In this document: positions 26,101 to 34,500 of the stretch, in pieces
Position numbering within the stretch: the stretch's first letter is position 1
How the letters are laid out: each line of letters begins with the position of its first letter
NCBI GenBank assembly: GCA_910576385.1
Contig: CAJTIR010000009.1
Span: 53,804 to 117,803 of the forward strand
DNA length: 64,000 nt
Direction: 5' to 3'
From: Lachnospiraceae bacterium
Lineage (GTDB): Bacteria; Bacillota; Clostridia; Lachnospirales; Lachnospiraceae
Notes under the pieces: model-generated
What the model saw: only the letters and a program-made list of their open reading frames with translations
What the model was told of the DNA's origin: nothing
The model's database searches: none
Made by a program: the position numbers and the translations under genes

Positions 26101-27966
26101 AGAGGTTGTTTTGGAACCGCGGAAAATTTCGTCGAATCCACCATTACTGCCATTGATCGATACACGAATTTTATCAACAGTCTGGCCGTTTTGTCCCGTC
26201 AATACAATTTTGCCATCGGAAGCGGAGGCAATAACTTTTCCTTTGTAAGCCATAGGCGCAGAAGCTCCGTTGAGACGTTCATTCAGTTCCTTCACTACAT
26301 CGTCAATATTATTATAAGTTTTTGCAGTGATAGAGACAGTATAATCTGTGTTATTGATGGAGAGGTTAAAGGAGTCATTGACGCCGGCTGTGACCGTCAA
26401 AGGTGCGATAGGGAGCGATAATAAATTTTTTGTTCCATAAAAGATGCCATCGGTATCTGCTTTTGTCTCATTCGTGATATTGGCCTGAGTTCCATATTGG
26501 TTATATTCTCTGGTCACAAATAATGTATTGTATGCACTGCTGGTCGCATCCATATTTATGGCGCTGTTTAACCCTTTTTCCGTGGAAGTGATTTTAAGGC
26601 CCTGAAAGCCGCCCGATGTGATCACTTCTGCCTTGACGCCAACGCCAGCAAATGCAAACCAAGAATTTAATTTGTCTTTCATCTCAGAGGCAGTATATTT
26701 ACCAGCATCTATCGTAACTGTGACAGGGGAAGCCATGCCGTTGGGCTGCAGTTTTAATGTATTATTATTGTTATCAATGTAATAATATTTATGTTCTTCG
26801 TCTCTTGTGTTTGTGGGCAGCACACATCCGCCAGTAAATACGCCTGCCGTCTGTATCGAAGAACCATATTTTACATTGTCATAGAAAACCGAATCATAAA
26901 TTTTTCCGCTGCCGTCAATTTTAAACATATTGCCCTTGAATCCAGTGACGATAGAATCATCGCTGGCCAGGCGGATTCCTGTTCCATAAGCTGTGGCTTT
27001 TACACTTGTACCGGCAAGCTGGTTATTTAAAATATCAATCAGTTCACTTCTGGTATATTCACCATCCGGGATATCAATATCTTTCTGTGTTTTATTGCCA
27101 GCAAAATCTTCAATTGTAAAACTCATGAAATTATTTTGGTCTTTTTTAACTTCTAATTGGCTGTATTCTGTTGGGAAAATTGTTGTGCCGATCAGGGCGC
27201 CAAATCCGCCTCCACGATATACTTGGTTTAAGAGATAAGAAAGCCCGCCTGATACACAGTCCAGATTTTGAGCTCCCTCCAGATTGACATTGCAGGTGCC
27301 ATCTGGTGTGTACTCAAATATGATTTTTTCATCACCTGTTGAGGCATTGCTCAGTACCGATTCAATTTCATCTACCAGTTCTTGCGTTGTATATTCTCCA
27401 GGGGGAACAGAAATAGAGATTGTCTGTGTAGGAGAAGCGTCATCCATTCGGTAAGTGAAGGTGAGATCATTGTCTCCCCCTGTAACTACATGAAGCTGCT
27501 GAGGATCCCAGCAGATATTTCCTTCACACTGATAATAAGGACCTTCATGCTCCTCAAAAATCGGCATATCGTTGAATTGTGTGGTCTGGCCAATTCTGTC
27601 CAGTTCACTTTGCAGCGATTCAAATTCCATCTGTAATGCCTTGCGGTCCAGTTCGGTATTAGTATCATTGAGAGATTGAATCGTTAATTCAGTCATTCGG
27701 TGCAGAATATCATGCGCTTCATGTAAAGCGCCATCTCCTGTTTGTACCCATGAGATACCGTCCTCGACATTCTTGCTTCCCTGGTTTAGCCCTCGAATCA
27801 TATAGCGCATTTTTTCAGAAATGGCAAGTCCTGCGGTATCATCAGCAGCTTTGTTGATACGATAGCCAGAGGAAAGCTTCTCGACAGACTTTTGTTTCTT
27901 ATTGGTGTTGATATTCAGTTGATTTGCCGTATTTAAGGCAGATAGATTAGTGTTGACAATTAACAT
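23143..27966 (-). CDS. Giant flagellin (1,607 residues) with eleven repeated modules
   Basis: Flagellar filament protein with normal ends and an enormous middle. Residues 1-150 match flagellin D0/D1 (VNTNLSALNTANQL, KLSSGYRINKAADDTAGLAIS, GSKNVEDGISWVQTGDGAL). The last 110 residues are the C-terminal D1/D0 (AAAESRLRDLNMASEMVQ, QVGQSMLAQAHKSQ). Between them, eleven modules of about 90-130 residues each contain an IP-x-G-x-Y-(T/S) turn and a helix like ELVDEIESVL. Examples are PGEYTTQEL, DGEYTRSEL, SGTYDRDKF, QGRYSGDQL and EGEYTADKL. No protease HExxH motif is seen, unlike flagellinolysins. Several cysteines occur, rare in flagellins. AGAGGGG precedes the ATG. It lies apart from, and opposite to, the main flagellar operon. 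An accessory filament subunit or adhesive filament is inference. Confidence 0.9.
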   Translation of the reverse strand: MLIVNTNLSALNTANQLNINTNKKQKSVEKLSSGYRINKAADDTAGLAISEKMRYMIRGLNQGSKNVEDGISWVQTGDGALHEAHDILHRMTELTIQSLNDTNTELDRKALQMEFESLQSELDRIGQTTQFNDMPIFEEHEGPYYQCEGNICWDPQQLHVVTGGDNDLTFTYRMDDASPTQTISISVPPGEYTTQELVDEIESVLSNASTGDEKIIFEYTPDGTCNVNLEGAQNLDCVSGGLSYLLNQVYRGGGFGALIGTTIFPTEYSQLEVKKDQNNFMSFTIEDFAGNKTQKDIDIPDGEYTRSELIDILNNQLAGTSVKATAYGTGIRLASDDSIVTGFKGNMFKIDGSGKIYDSVFYDNVKYGSSIQTAGVFTGGCVLPTNTRDEEHKYYYIDNNNNTLKLQPNGMASPVTVTIDAGKYTASEMKDKLNSWFAFAGVGVKAEVITSGGFQGLKITSTEKGLNSAINMDATSSAYNTLFVTREYNQYGTQANITNETKADTDGIFYGTKNLLSLPIAPLTVTAGVNDSFNLSINNTDYTVSITAKTYNNIDDVVKELNERLNGASAPMAYKGKVIASASDGKIVLTGQNGQTVDKIRVSINGSNGGFDEIFRGSKTTSTSQNVSGTGSVTLNTPFDGTINPSDSNLTINLDGKNHTVTLPTGNVSQDQIIDAIQNAIPPTTETKPNRFPAVSATGTTTDRNFSKTENGKQSSVSWSDSAAGSSEKLEGVVGYIKNEPAQMTIGPALKDSMTVDDSNDKITITSNGKTETITLDHKTYTPDSLKLDLQNKINKVFGEAMGGVKVELKGNQLHLTSNLPEGANGAKTNLSCSTADSSFLKDLNTTKEPAKLTSSLPLASSISIDGSNNTFQFQLNEHGASKTVTLALSANTYSPSTLADEINRQLQQQNIAVTASVSNGKLMLKSEATGSDTSISYNTHFGGSSVEALFGPMSEKKPATAVVNMDTQPSITIEAGKTDQFTLAVNNTNVTVTLDSGTYDRDKFLEMLNNKLAGKGVTASYSGNKLQYQTTDSGSQTSIYMNYDYGGSAMKQIYGETTTTTPGITATFSPEGYLTLGSTDPNSKITISSSGGGAFQKPTITNVPIEPTFTDGYHSSKQSRVDGVALNGDITIDQWNDHLQFQFTDSGTPKTISFDIPQGTYTYAELQTKVQGLVDAQLGTAGTINVTVDASGVKLVAAKAGNKYKFSSFSGDFYDKVMCQCTEQSFAQNTQNKDGEQKVDPAYTVGRKDVKNEGADIRKGINDELSLDLTFGNQSQTIEVTLDQGRYSGDQLKNHLQEKINKQLSDLGFPENMIEVGLGDINSGISGSNDQNAINFKLSDKVKLPDEGEVIIDGVSGNAAFEIFYQTDGKMIPAYIVGTKDITEGVTIGPEDTDFSLEVDGVKYAITIPEGEYTADKLVDTINQAINASGAPLIASVDNNNLKISHKQMGEHKIDQIMGGAKDKVFFSENWDKEKKSGRYIQASSQQNDELILKRHVFNTAYLGINSVCISKPKYANKALDRLDQALNIISDIRSDFGSMQNRLGYTFDNNNNKSENTAAAESRLRDLNMASEMVQYASLNILEQVGQSMLAQAHKSQDRILMLLR

Positions 27967-28040
27967 ATTTAGCCCCTCTTTCTAAAATAATCATGTTATT
28001 GCAAATCCATCGTCAATATTATAAATTTTTGAGTTTCCCC

Positions 28041-28274
28041 ATTTTGCACATAAAAGCGCGATGGGGTTGTCGCACTAACATAAATTATAATTTATAGATT
28101 CGTTCAAAAGGTTTACATTGCAGAGCAATGCAAACAATATGCACAAAAATCATTCTGAGAAGCTAGCTTCCCAAGATAATTTTTGTGCATTCTGTCTCTG
28201 CCGCTTTAGCGGAAAGACCTTTTGAACGAGCGAGGATATTACTGCGACAACCCCAGTCGCTTTTTGTGCAAGAT
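28041..28274. repeat. Large branched inverted-repeat element upstream of the giant flagellin
   Basis: Outer arms 28041-28074 and 28243-28274 share TTGCACA.AAAAGCG and TGGGGTTGTCGCA with small gaps. An inner stem is perfect: CGTTCAAAAGGT (28101-28112) with ACCTTTTGAACG (28217-28228). Inside it are three hairpins: GTTTACATTGC/GCAATGCAAAC (28111-28135, one mismatch), ATGCACAAAAAT/ATTTTTGTGCAT (28139-28190, 12 bp perfect, with GAAGCTAGCTTC inside), and CCGCTTTAGCGG (28201-28212). It could be a structured RNA or a MITE-like palindromic element. No ORF fits it. Confidence 0.8.
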
Positions 28275-28288
28275 TTTTTGGCACTATA

Positions 28289-28320
28289 AGATCGGCTGTT
28301 ATAAAAAATAGGGAAACTTA
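28289..28320 (-). promoter_or_regulatory. Degenerate sigma-28-like promoter for the giant flagellin
   Basis: On the minus strand, CTAAGTTTCCC (-35-like) and GCCGATCT (-10-like) resemble the sigma-28 parts seen at flgM, but the spacer is about six bases too long. If active, the transcript would carry the branched inverted repeat in a 320-base leader. Confidence 0.3.
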
Positions 28321-28377
28321 GATACAAATTATAACATATTTTTTAGAAAAAATGTTGTGCTATTTTCAAGATTTGGT

Positions 28378-28404
28378 ATATATTTCGCGTATCTTGCATA
28401 TGTT
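28378..28404 (+). promoter_or_regulatory. Sigma-E-type sporulation promoter of spoIID
   Basis: ATA (28378-28380), 16-base spacer, CATATGTT (28397-28404), close to the sigma-E consensus ATA-N16-CATACANT. It lies 39 bases upstream of the likely start codon; spoIID is a classical mother-cell sigma-E gene. Confidence 0.5.
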
Positions 28405-28442
28405 TCAGTACACTGTGAGATATCTTATAGGGAGGTGTTTTT

Positions 28443-29384
28443 CTGAAGGAAAAGTTAAAAACATTTTTGGCTATCTGTGTATTGATTGTAACAATTCCGT
28501 ATATTGTTACATTGCTTTTTCAAGGTATTGAGACAAGCCCAAGTCCAGAAAAAGTAAAAAACACCACCGAGGGAACGCTGCCTTTTACCGTGAAAACGGA
28601 TGGGCAAGAGTTGGATGTGGAGGAGTATTTAGCAGGGATTGTGGCAGAACAAATTCCTTTGGATGGTCAGCCAGAAGCAATTAAGGCACAGGCGGTGATT
28701 GCCAGAACAGAGCTGGTGCGGGCGCTAGAATCAGAGGAACAGAAATTGCCAGAATCCATGTCTAGAGAGGAAATGCTAAATCTATGGGGGCAGGATGGTT
28801 TTGAAAAAAATTATCAGGTTTTGGAAGAGGCGCTGCAGACCACGAAAGGGGAAATTTTGACATCGGAAGGCAAGCCAATCTGGGCAGCATTTCATGCAGT
28901 CAGCGCTGGACAAACTAGAACAGCCAAGGAAGCGCTGGGGATAGAACAGCCCTGTCTTGACAGTGTTGACAGCACGGTCGATATTCCATCACCTGATTAT
29001 TTAAAGGTCATGTTTATGAAGAAAAATGAGCTTGCAACAAAATTGAATCAGGCATATCCCAATGCCCAACTTAAGGAAGAGGGGATTGTGGAGCAGATTT
29101 CGGTGGGCAAACGTGATTCAAGCGAGTATGCACTTGAAGTGCAGATTGGAGAAACCAGTATTTCTGGGGAAGATTTTCGCAATTGTCTGGGATTAAATTC
29201 TGCCTGCTTTTTTCTCAAAGAAGTAGAAGGAGAAGTGCGGATTGTCACCAAAGGTCTGGGACATGGACTGGGTCTCAGTCAATATGGAGCAAGTGAAATG
29301 GCAAAAGAGGGCGCAGGTTACAGAGAAATTCTTCAATATTATTATCAAAATGCTGAGATAGTGAAAGAGAACGAACATACTTAG
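28443..29384 (+). CDS. spoIID: Stage II sporulation protein D (SpoIID/LytB domain)
   Basis: A membrane-anchored lytic transglycosylase of the mother cell that degrades septal peptidoglycan during engulfment with SpoIIM/SpoIIP. An N-terminal signal anchor (FLAICVLIVTIPYIVTLLF) is followed by the SpoIID domain: VEEYLAGIVAEQIP with the catalytic-type Glu, AIKAQAVIARTE, AAFHAVSAGQT, and the ending GLGHGLGLSQYGASEMAKEG. The start is probably CTG 28443, since GGAGG (28431-28435) is 7 bases upstream and this gives the expected basic N-terminus KEKLK; the next candidate is TTG 28467, inside the hydrophobic segment. This gives 313 residues. spoIIQ follows 100 bases downstream. Confidence 0.88.
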   Translation: MKEKLKTFLAICVLIVTIPYIVTLLFQGIETSPSPEKVKNTTEGTLPFTVKTDGQELDVEEYLAGIVAEQIPLDGQPEAIKAQAVIARTELVRALESEEQKLPESMSREEMLNLWGQDGFEKNYQVLEEALQTTKGEILTSEGKPIWAAFHAVSAGQTRTAKEALGIEQPCLDSVDSTVDIPSPDYLKVMFMKKNELATKLNQAYPNAQLKEEGIVEQISVGKRDSSEYALEVQIGETSISGEDFRNCLGLNSACFFLKEVEGEVRIVTKGLGHGLGLSQYGASEMAKEGAGYREILQYYYQNAEIVKENEHT

Positions 29385-29486
29385 TTACTGCAAAATTTTA
29401 AAATTAATTGTTATTCATTCTGAATAATCCTTATATTTCCGGTAAAACTAAGAAGGAAAAACAAATCAGAAATGGAAGGTGACAGG

Positions 29487-30299
29487 ATGAGAAACAGACG
29501 AGCGTCAGCATTTTTTAACCGGAAATCATATCTGATCGCTGCAGTCATTATGGTGGTGGCGGCATTTGGCATGACCGGTATCTATTATTCGCAACAAGAA
29601 AAAAAGCAGGAGGCTGAGCTGGTAAAAGAGCAGAAGGCTCAGATCCAACAGGCAAAGGCAGAAGATGATGCCAGACAGAAGGCGAATGAGGCTGCCAATA
29701 GAATAGCCGAGGCAGAAAAAAAGAAAAAAGCACAAGAAAAAGAGAAGCAAAAAGAGAAAGAAAAACAGGAAAAAGAAGAAGAGACAGCACAAGTATCTGG
29801 AATTATTCCCCCAGAAGATGATAACTTTATGGATGAGCCAGAGGTGGTTTCAGAAGTCCAAGCACCTGTGGAACCAATTCTTCAATTTGATGCACAGGCA
29901 GATTTAGGCTGGCCCATTCAGGGAAATGTGATCTTAAATTACAGTATGGATCAGACAGTGTATTTTGCAACCTTAGATCAGTATAAGTATAACCCTGCTG
30001 TGATTATACAAACAGATGTCAATACTCCGGTAAAAGCGGTAGCGGCCGGAAAAGTTACCGATATTAGTACCAGCGAGGAAACAGGAAATACCATGACGGT
30101 AGATATGGGAGATGGTTATAGCGCTATTTATGGACAGTTAAAGGAAATTCCTAAAAACACTGGAGATTATGTGGACAGCGGTGAGACTTTAGGTTACGTC
30201 AGTGAGCCGACCAAATATTATTCGGTGGAAGGTTCAAACCTTTATTTTGAATTGCAAAAAGATGGAACCCCTGTGGATCCAATGGGGTATCTGCAATAA
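29487..30299 (+). CDS. spoIIQ: SpoIIQ-like forespore protein with degenerate M23 domain
   Basis: A 270-residue single-pass membrane protein. The basic N-terminus MRNRRAS is followed by a TM helix (about residues 15-33), a long Lys/Glu/Gln-rich coiled coil (35-100), and a LytM/M23-like domain (140-270). The zinc ligands of active M23 enzymes are gone: IIQTDVNTPVKAV replaces the usual HxGxD segment, IYGQLK replaces YGHL, and NLYFELQ replaces HxHFE. SpoIIQ forms an engulfment-stage channel with mother-cell SpoIIIAH. Adjacency to spoIID supports the assignment. ATG 29487 is preferred over ATG 29472 because GGAAGGTGA lies just before it. Confidence 0.85.
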   Translation: MRNRRASAFFNRKSYLIAAVIMVVAAFGMTGIYYSQQEKKQEAELVKEQKAQIQQAKAEDDARQKANEAANRIAEAEKKKKAQEKEKQKEKEKQEKEEETAQVSGIIPPEDDNFMDEPEVVSEVQAPVEPILQFDAQADLGWPIQGNVILNYSMDQTVYFATLDQYKYNPAVIIQTDVNTPVKAVAAGKVTDISTSEETGNTMTVDMGDGYSAIYGQLKEIPKNTGDYVDSGETLGYVSEPTKYYSVEGSNLYFELQKDGTPVDPMGYLQ

Positions 30300-31040
30300 A
30301 AATACAAAGTGATCAGCAGTTAGATGGATGCAGCAGAATTTCTGGATATGCCAGAGGTTCTGCCGCATCTTTTTATATTTAGATACTCCCAATATAGTAA
30401 CAAACGAAACCGACAAAATATGATCTTTTCTGAAAAAAAGAGTCAATTTGTTCTAAAATTAACAAGATTTTTACCAAAATCAGCAGCATTTCTATCAATA
30501 TTAACGGTTTTTAGGACTTTAAAAGGGAAAAAGTTTGTGATAAGATTTAGTTATAAAGCAGTTTATGAATCAAAGAGGGCGAAGGGGTTAAGGGGAGGCG
30601 CTAGATAGCAAACAGCGTACAGGCACAAGGAAATATGTTTCTTCATATAAATAAAGTAAATCACATAGATGATTGTTGATTTCGCAGTTTTGCTTTTTTG
30701 GTGAAAGGACCAGATTGTAATCTGTGACAATTCGCAGCACTGTTTTTTTACCATCAATATATGATTGATAACAGAAGAGAAATAATGCTGCCAGGGTATT
30801 TTGGATCTGCAGTTTTATGAGGTTTACTCTGACGGCAGTGAATAATCGAGATGTTAATATACGTGTTTTCCTGTGCTGCTTTGCATACAAGAGACTGCCT
30901 GCAGTCTCTTTACATATTTTTAACTATTTAAAACCTTATGAAAATAGATATTGATACCTTTCAAATTTATCAGGTTTTAATATTTTAAATTGCTTTTTTG
31001 GATATTGAGGTGAAATTTTCTCAGAGAACTTGGAGGATTT
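30300..31040. other. 741-base intergenic region, no supported gene
   Basis: AT-rich DNA between spoIIQ and the GIY-YIG gene. Short ORFs exist on both strands (30324-30608 plus, 30588-30890 minus) but lack ribosome-binding sites and recognisable motifs. A compact hairpin AGAGACTG/CAGTCTCT at 30889-30908, followed by a T-rich stretch, could end a small transcript. Nothing else could be supported. Confidence 0.5.
30888..30918 (+). terminator. Possible terminator of an unassigned transcript
   Basis: AGAGACTG-CCTG-CAGTCTCT, then TTTACATATTTTT. An 8-bp perfect stem with an interrupted T-tract. No gene ends just upstream on this strand. Confidence 0.45.
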
Positions 31041-31316
31041 ATGGCAGAGAATCAGAATGTAACCTATATTCTAAGGTGCAGTGATCAGACATTGTATACA
31101 GGATGGACAAACAATATAGAGAAACGGCTAAAAGCTCATAACAAAGGGAAGGGGGGAAAATATACCCGCACCCGTATACCAGTGAAATTGGTTTATTTGG
31201 AAGCACATGAGACGAAACAGGAGGCAATGAGCAGGGAGGCACAGATTAAAAGACTAACCAGAACACAGAAAGAAGTTTTAATTGCCAGTGTAGATAATTC
31301 AGCCCTTTGCAAATAA
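31041..31316 (+). CDS. GIY-YIG nuclease family protein (YhbQ/UPF0213-like)
   Basis: A 91-residue cytosolic protein with the small GIY-YIG fold: VTYILRCSDQTLYTGWTNN gives the two strands and first helix (YIL and YTG replace GIY and YIG), RLKAHNKGKGGKYTRTR follows, and EAMSREAQIKRLTRTQKE is the C-terminal helix. Proteins of this family are single-domain putative nucleases with unclear roles, possibly in DNA repair. Strong GGAGG site before the ATG. A single gene. Confidence 0.88.
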   Translation: MAENQNVTYILRCSDQTLYTGWTNNIEKRLKAHNKGKGGKYTRTRIPVKLVYLEAHETKQEAMSREAQIKRLTRTQKEVLIASVDNSALCK

Positions 31317-31371
31317 ATTTGAAAGGTCTGATTTCTTATTTTATAGGGCTTTGAATAGTTAAGAAAAATAA

Positions 31372-31400
31372 TTGTATTATAGATATTATTGTGTTATACT
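31372..31400 (+). promoter_or_regulatory. Promoter of the giant repeat protein
   Basis: TTGTAT (31372-31377), 17-base spacer, TATACT (31395-31400). It implies a leader of about 125 bases before the 31534 start. Confidence 0.65.
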
Positions 31401-31448
31401 TTAAGGAAGATGATATAAAAATATGTAGAAGGGAACAACAATTACACA

Positions 31449-31509
31449 TTAAGCTATTATTTTTTTGGCATAAATGCCGAAAAACATTAATAATATCACG
31501 ATAGCTTAA
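31449..31509 (+). promoter_or_regulatory. Structured 5' leader hairpin of the giant repeat protein
   Basis: TTAAGCTAT (31449-) pairs with ATAGCTTAA (31501-31509); inside, TATTATT pairs with AATAATA, and TTTTT-GGCAT pairs with ATGCC-GAAAAA. The result is a 61-base composite hairpin ending just before the ribosome-binding site. It does not match the c-di-GMP-I riboswitch consensus I know. Confidence 0.55.
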
Positions 31510-31533
31510 GGATGAAACAGGGAGGGAAAGATT

Positions 31534-34500
31534 ATGCACAGAGACTTTGCCAGAAGAATAATGGCGTTGGTGTTAAGTGTCTGCATGATAGCCGGGATGA
31601 TAGATCTTTCCGGCTTTATTGTACATGCGGCAGATAATGACCGTCTGATACGTGATGCAGAGATTAGCGTAAATGGGGGACCATTCATATATGATGGGCA
31701 GGAGAAGAGGCCAACGGTTACAGTCACTGATCCTGATACTAACACAGTGATAGCTGACAGCAGCTATTCGCTGTCATATGCGAATAATACCAACAGAGGA
31801 ACTGCAACCGTAACAGTAACAAATAATACGAATGCGCAAGACAAAGTAGATGTTTCATTTGTGATTGCAGCAAAGAATCTTAGTCCAGATTTTTCAATCG
31901 CTCCAATCGGGCAGCAGATCCTAAAAGGGAGTACACCAGTGACACCTGTTATAACTGTGAAGAATGCAGGCAACCAGGAATTAAAGGGTGTTTTGTCTCC
32001 ATCAAAGGTAGGAGATGAGGATTACACTTATTGGTTTACAGGTAATGATACGGTGGGAACTGCCACTGTAACGGTAACCGGACAGAATAACTATCAGGGA
32101 ACATTGACAGCTACTTTTGAGATTATACAGCTTGATGCAGGGAAGTTAAGCTTTAAGCTTGATGGAGATACCATACAATATAGGAACGGTGAGGATAGAA
32201 AAATTGCGCTCAGAGATGTAAAATATGACACAACATCCTTGACGGAAGGGCAGGATTATAGCATACGCTACAATAATATCAACCGTGCCACTACGAAGGC
32301 GGAAGTGCAGATTATTGGTATGAATGACTATGCTGGACTTCAGAGTGCGATACAGTATTATACAGTTTGGAAGAGCATTGAGGACAGATATGATGCAGGA
32401 AAGAATATTGTGGCAGAATCCATTGCAGATCAGTCTTATGCAGGGCCAGGAGTAGCAGTAGAATTTGGTGCAGATCAGATTAAGTTGAAAGATCCAGATT
32501 ATCCAGGAGAGTATTTGAAGCCTAAAACCAGTGATGCTGACACCGATTATGATTATGAGATTGATACAAGTGCTGGTACCAATGGATTTGAGAATAATAC
32601 ACAGGAGACAGAGCAGGCAACTGTAACTGTCAGAGGAAATGGGCGCTACAGAGGAAGTCTAACTTTGCCATTTAAGATTGTGGCTCCAAAGCTTGAGGAT
32701 AGCATGGTGCAAGTGGACGATAGTGCTTGTGTGTATGATGGTACAGATCAGTTTTCAAAACTGAAAATTACTGTTACGAAAGGTACCATTGAATATGTGC
32801 AGGGCCGTGATTTTACTGTAGATGTGATGACAGCGGTTCATGCAAGCAAGTACCAAGTGGTAGTAAGGCCAGCAGGTACCTTAAAAGGAGATATTGTCAG
32901 AAAAACTTTTGAGGTACATCCTCGTGATTTATCCGCAGCCAATATTGCCTTGGCTGACAATGCGCAGGCAAGCTATACATATAATGGTACAGCTTTTACA
33001 CCAGGAGTGAAGTTGACTTATACGAAGGCAGATGGGAGCACTCAGGAACTGGTGGCAGGAACCGATTATGTATTGCCATTGAATTATGCTAATAATATCA
33101 ACGCTGGCACCGCAGAGGTATATGCGGTAGGAAAGGGAGATTTTACAGGAAATTCTCAGAAACAGACATTTGAGATCAGTCCTGTACAGATGACAGAGAG
33201 CAATACCACAGTTACAATGAGGCCTGATGGTCAGACACCCTACACAGGTGAGGCAATTAAGCCGGTAGTGACAGTGCTTGTGTCTGGAACTAGACTTACA
33301 GAGGATAAAGATTTTACAGTGGAGTGCAGCAATAATCTTAATGTAGGAACAGCGACGGTTACGATTACAGGAAAAGGTAACTATACCACAGGCAGCTCTC
33401 CTATTGTAAAAAACTTTGAGATTGTGCAGCGGGATATGAAGGATGTAACAGTCAAAGTAGATTCTCCAATACAGTTTACGGGTAATCCGATTTATCCAGA
33501 ACCTGTCCTAACTTATAATGGTAAGACATTAGCCAAAGGTGTGGATTATGAGGTAAGCAACGATGATTACAGTAATAATATCTATGTTGGGCAGGCTAGT
33601 GTCAAGGTTAGAGGAATCGGAAACTTTACTGGTGAAAAGAGTACGAACTTTACAATCAGCAAGAGAGATATTTCTAGTGGAACATTAACTGTACAAGATC
33701 GTAAGATGGGTTATGATTTTACCAATGGAGATCCAGCAGATGCAAGATATTATGAATATACTGGCCAAGAGGTAAAGCCACAATTAGAGATTACTTTTAA
33801 TGCAGATGGAATGGTCAATGTTCCTTTGGAAGAGGGGGCAGACAAGGATTATACGCTGGTGTTCAGCAAGAACAAAGAGATTGGCACAGCGCAGATTCGT
33901 ATTGTGCCAACCATGACAGGAAATTATACTGGCAGTAAGACGCTGGAGTTTACCATCAAAGGAAATTTATCAGATTATGGTAAGGATGGATTTACAGAGG
34001 TAGAGATTCCAGAACAGATTTATACCAGCAAGGAGATTGTTCCTCAAGATACAAAAGTTACTTTTGCTGGCAAGCAATTGGTTTTGGGTAAGGATTTTGA
34101 AATTGAGTGTTCAGATAATATCGTTGCCTCCGACCGTGCACAGGCAGTGATTAAGGGAATTGGACAGTATTTTGGGCAGACAGCACCAATTCTGTTTACC
34201 ATTCGTCCACTCGATTTGGCAAAGGATGATCTGGCAAAAAATAATTATGTGCTTGGAAACGTAAATGATACGTATATTTATTCTGGTCTGCCAATCCATC
34301 CAGTGCCTAACATTACACATAATGGTACAGCATTGTCATATGATTCAGAGTACTATGTGCAGTATGGCATAGATGGGAATGAAGAGAATATCAATGTCGG
34401 CAATGGCGGATTGACAATCGTTGGAATTGCTCCTAATTATGAGAATCAATATAAGAAGGAATTTGAGATTCAGCCATATGATATCAGTGCTTCTTATGCC

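Noticed and set aside
23143..27966. Giant flagellin as a flagellinolysin (protease flagellin)
   Set aside because: No HExxH zinc motif or other protease signature in the central region; it is made of repeated modules instead.
30324..30608. 94-codon ORF downstream of spoIIQ
   Set aside because: No ribosome-binding site, no motif, and composition like random AT-rich DNA.
30588..30890. 100-codon minus-strand ORF between spoIIQ and the GIY-YIG gene
   Set aside because: It starts next to a hairpin with no ribosome-binding site; the protein matches nothing I recognise. Kept as an unassigned region.
31449..31509. c-di-GMP riboswitch before the repeat protein
   Set aside because: The conserved GEMM core (GGGCAAA...GGGACGCAAAGCC type) and its tetraloop/receptor are absent.
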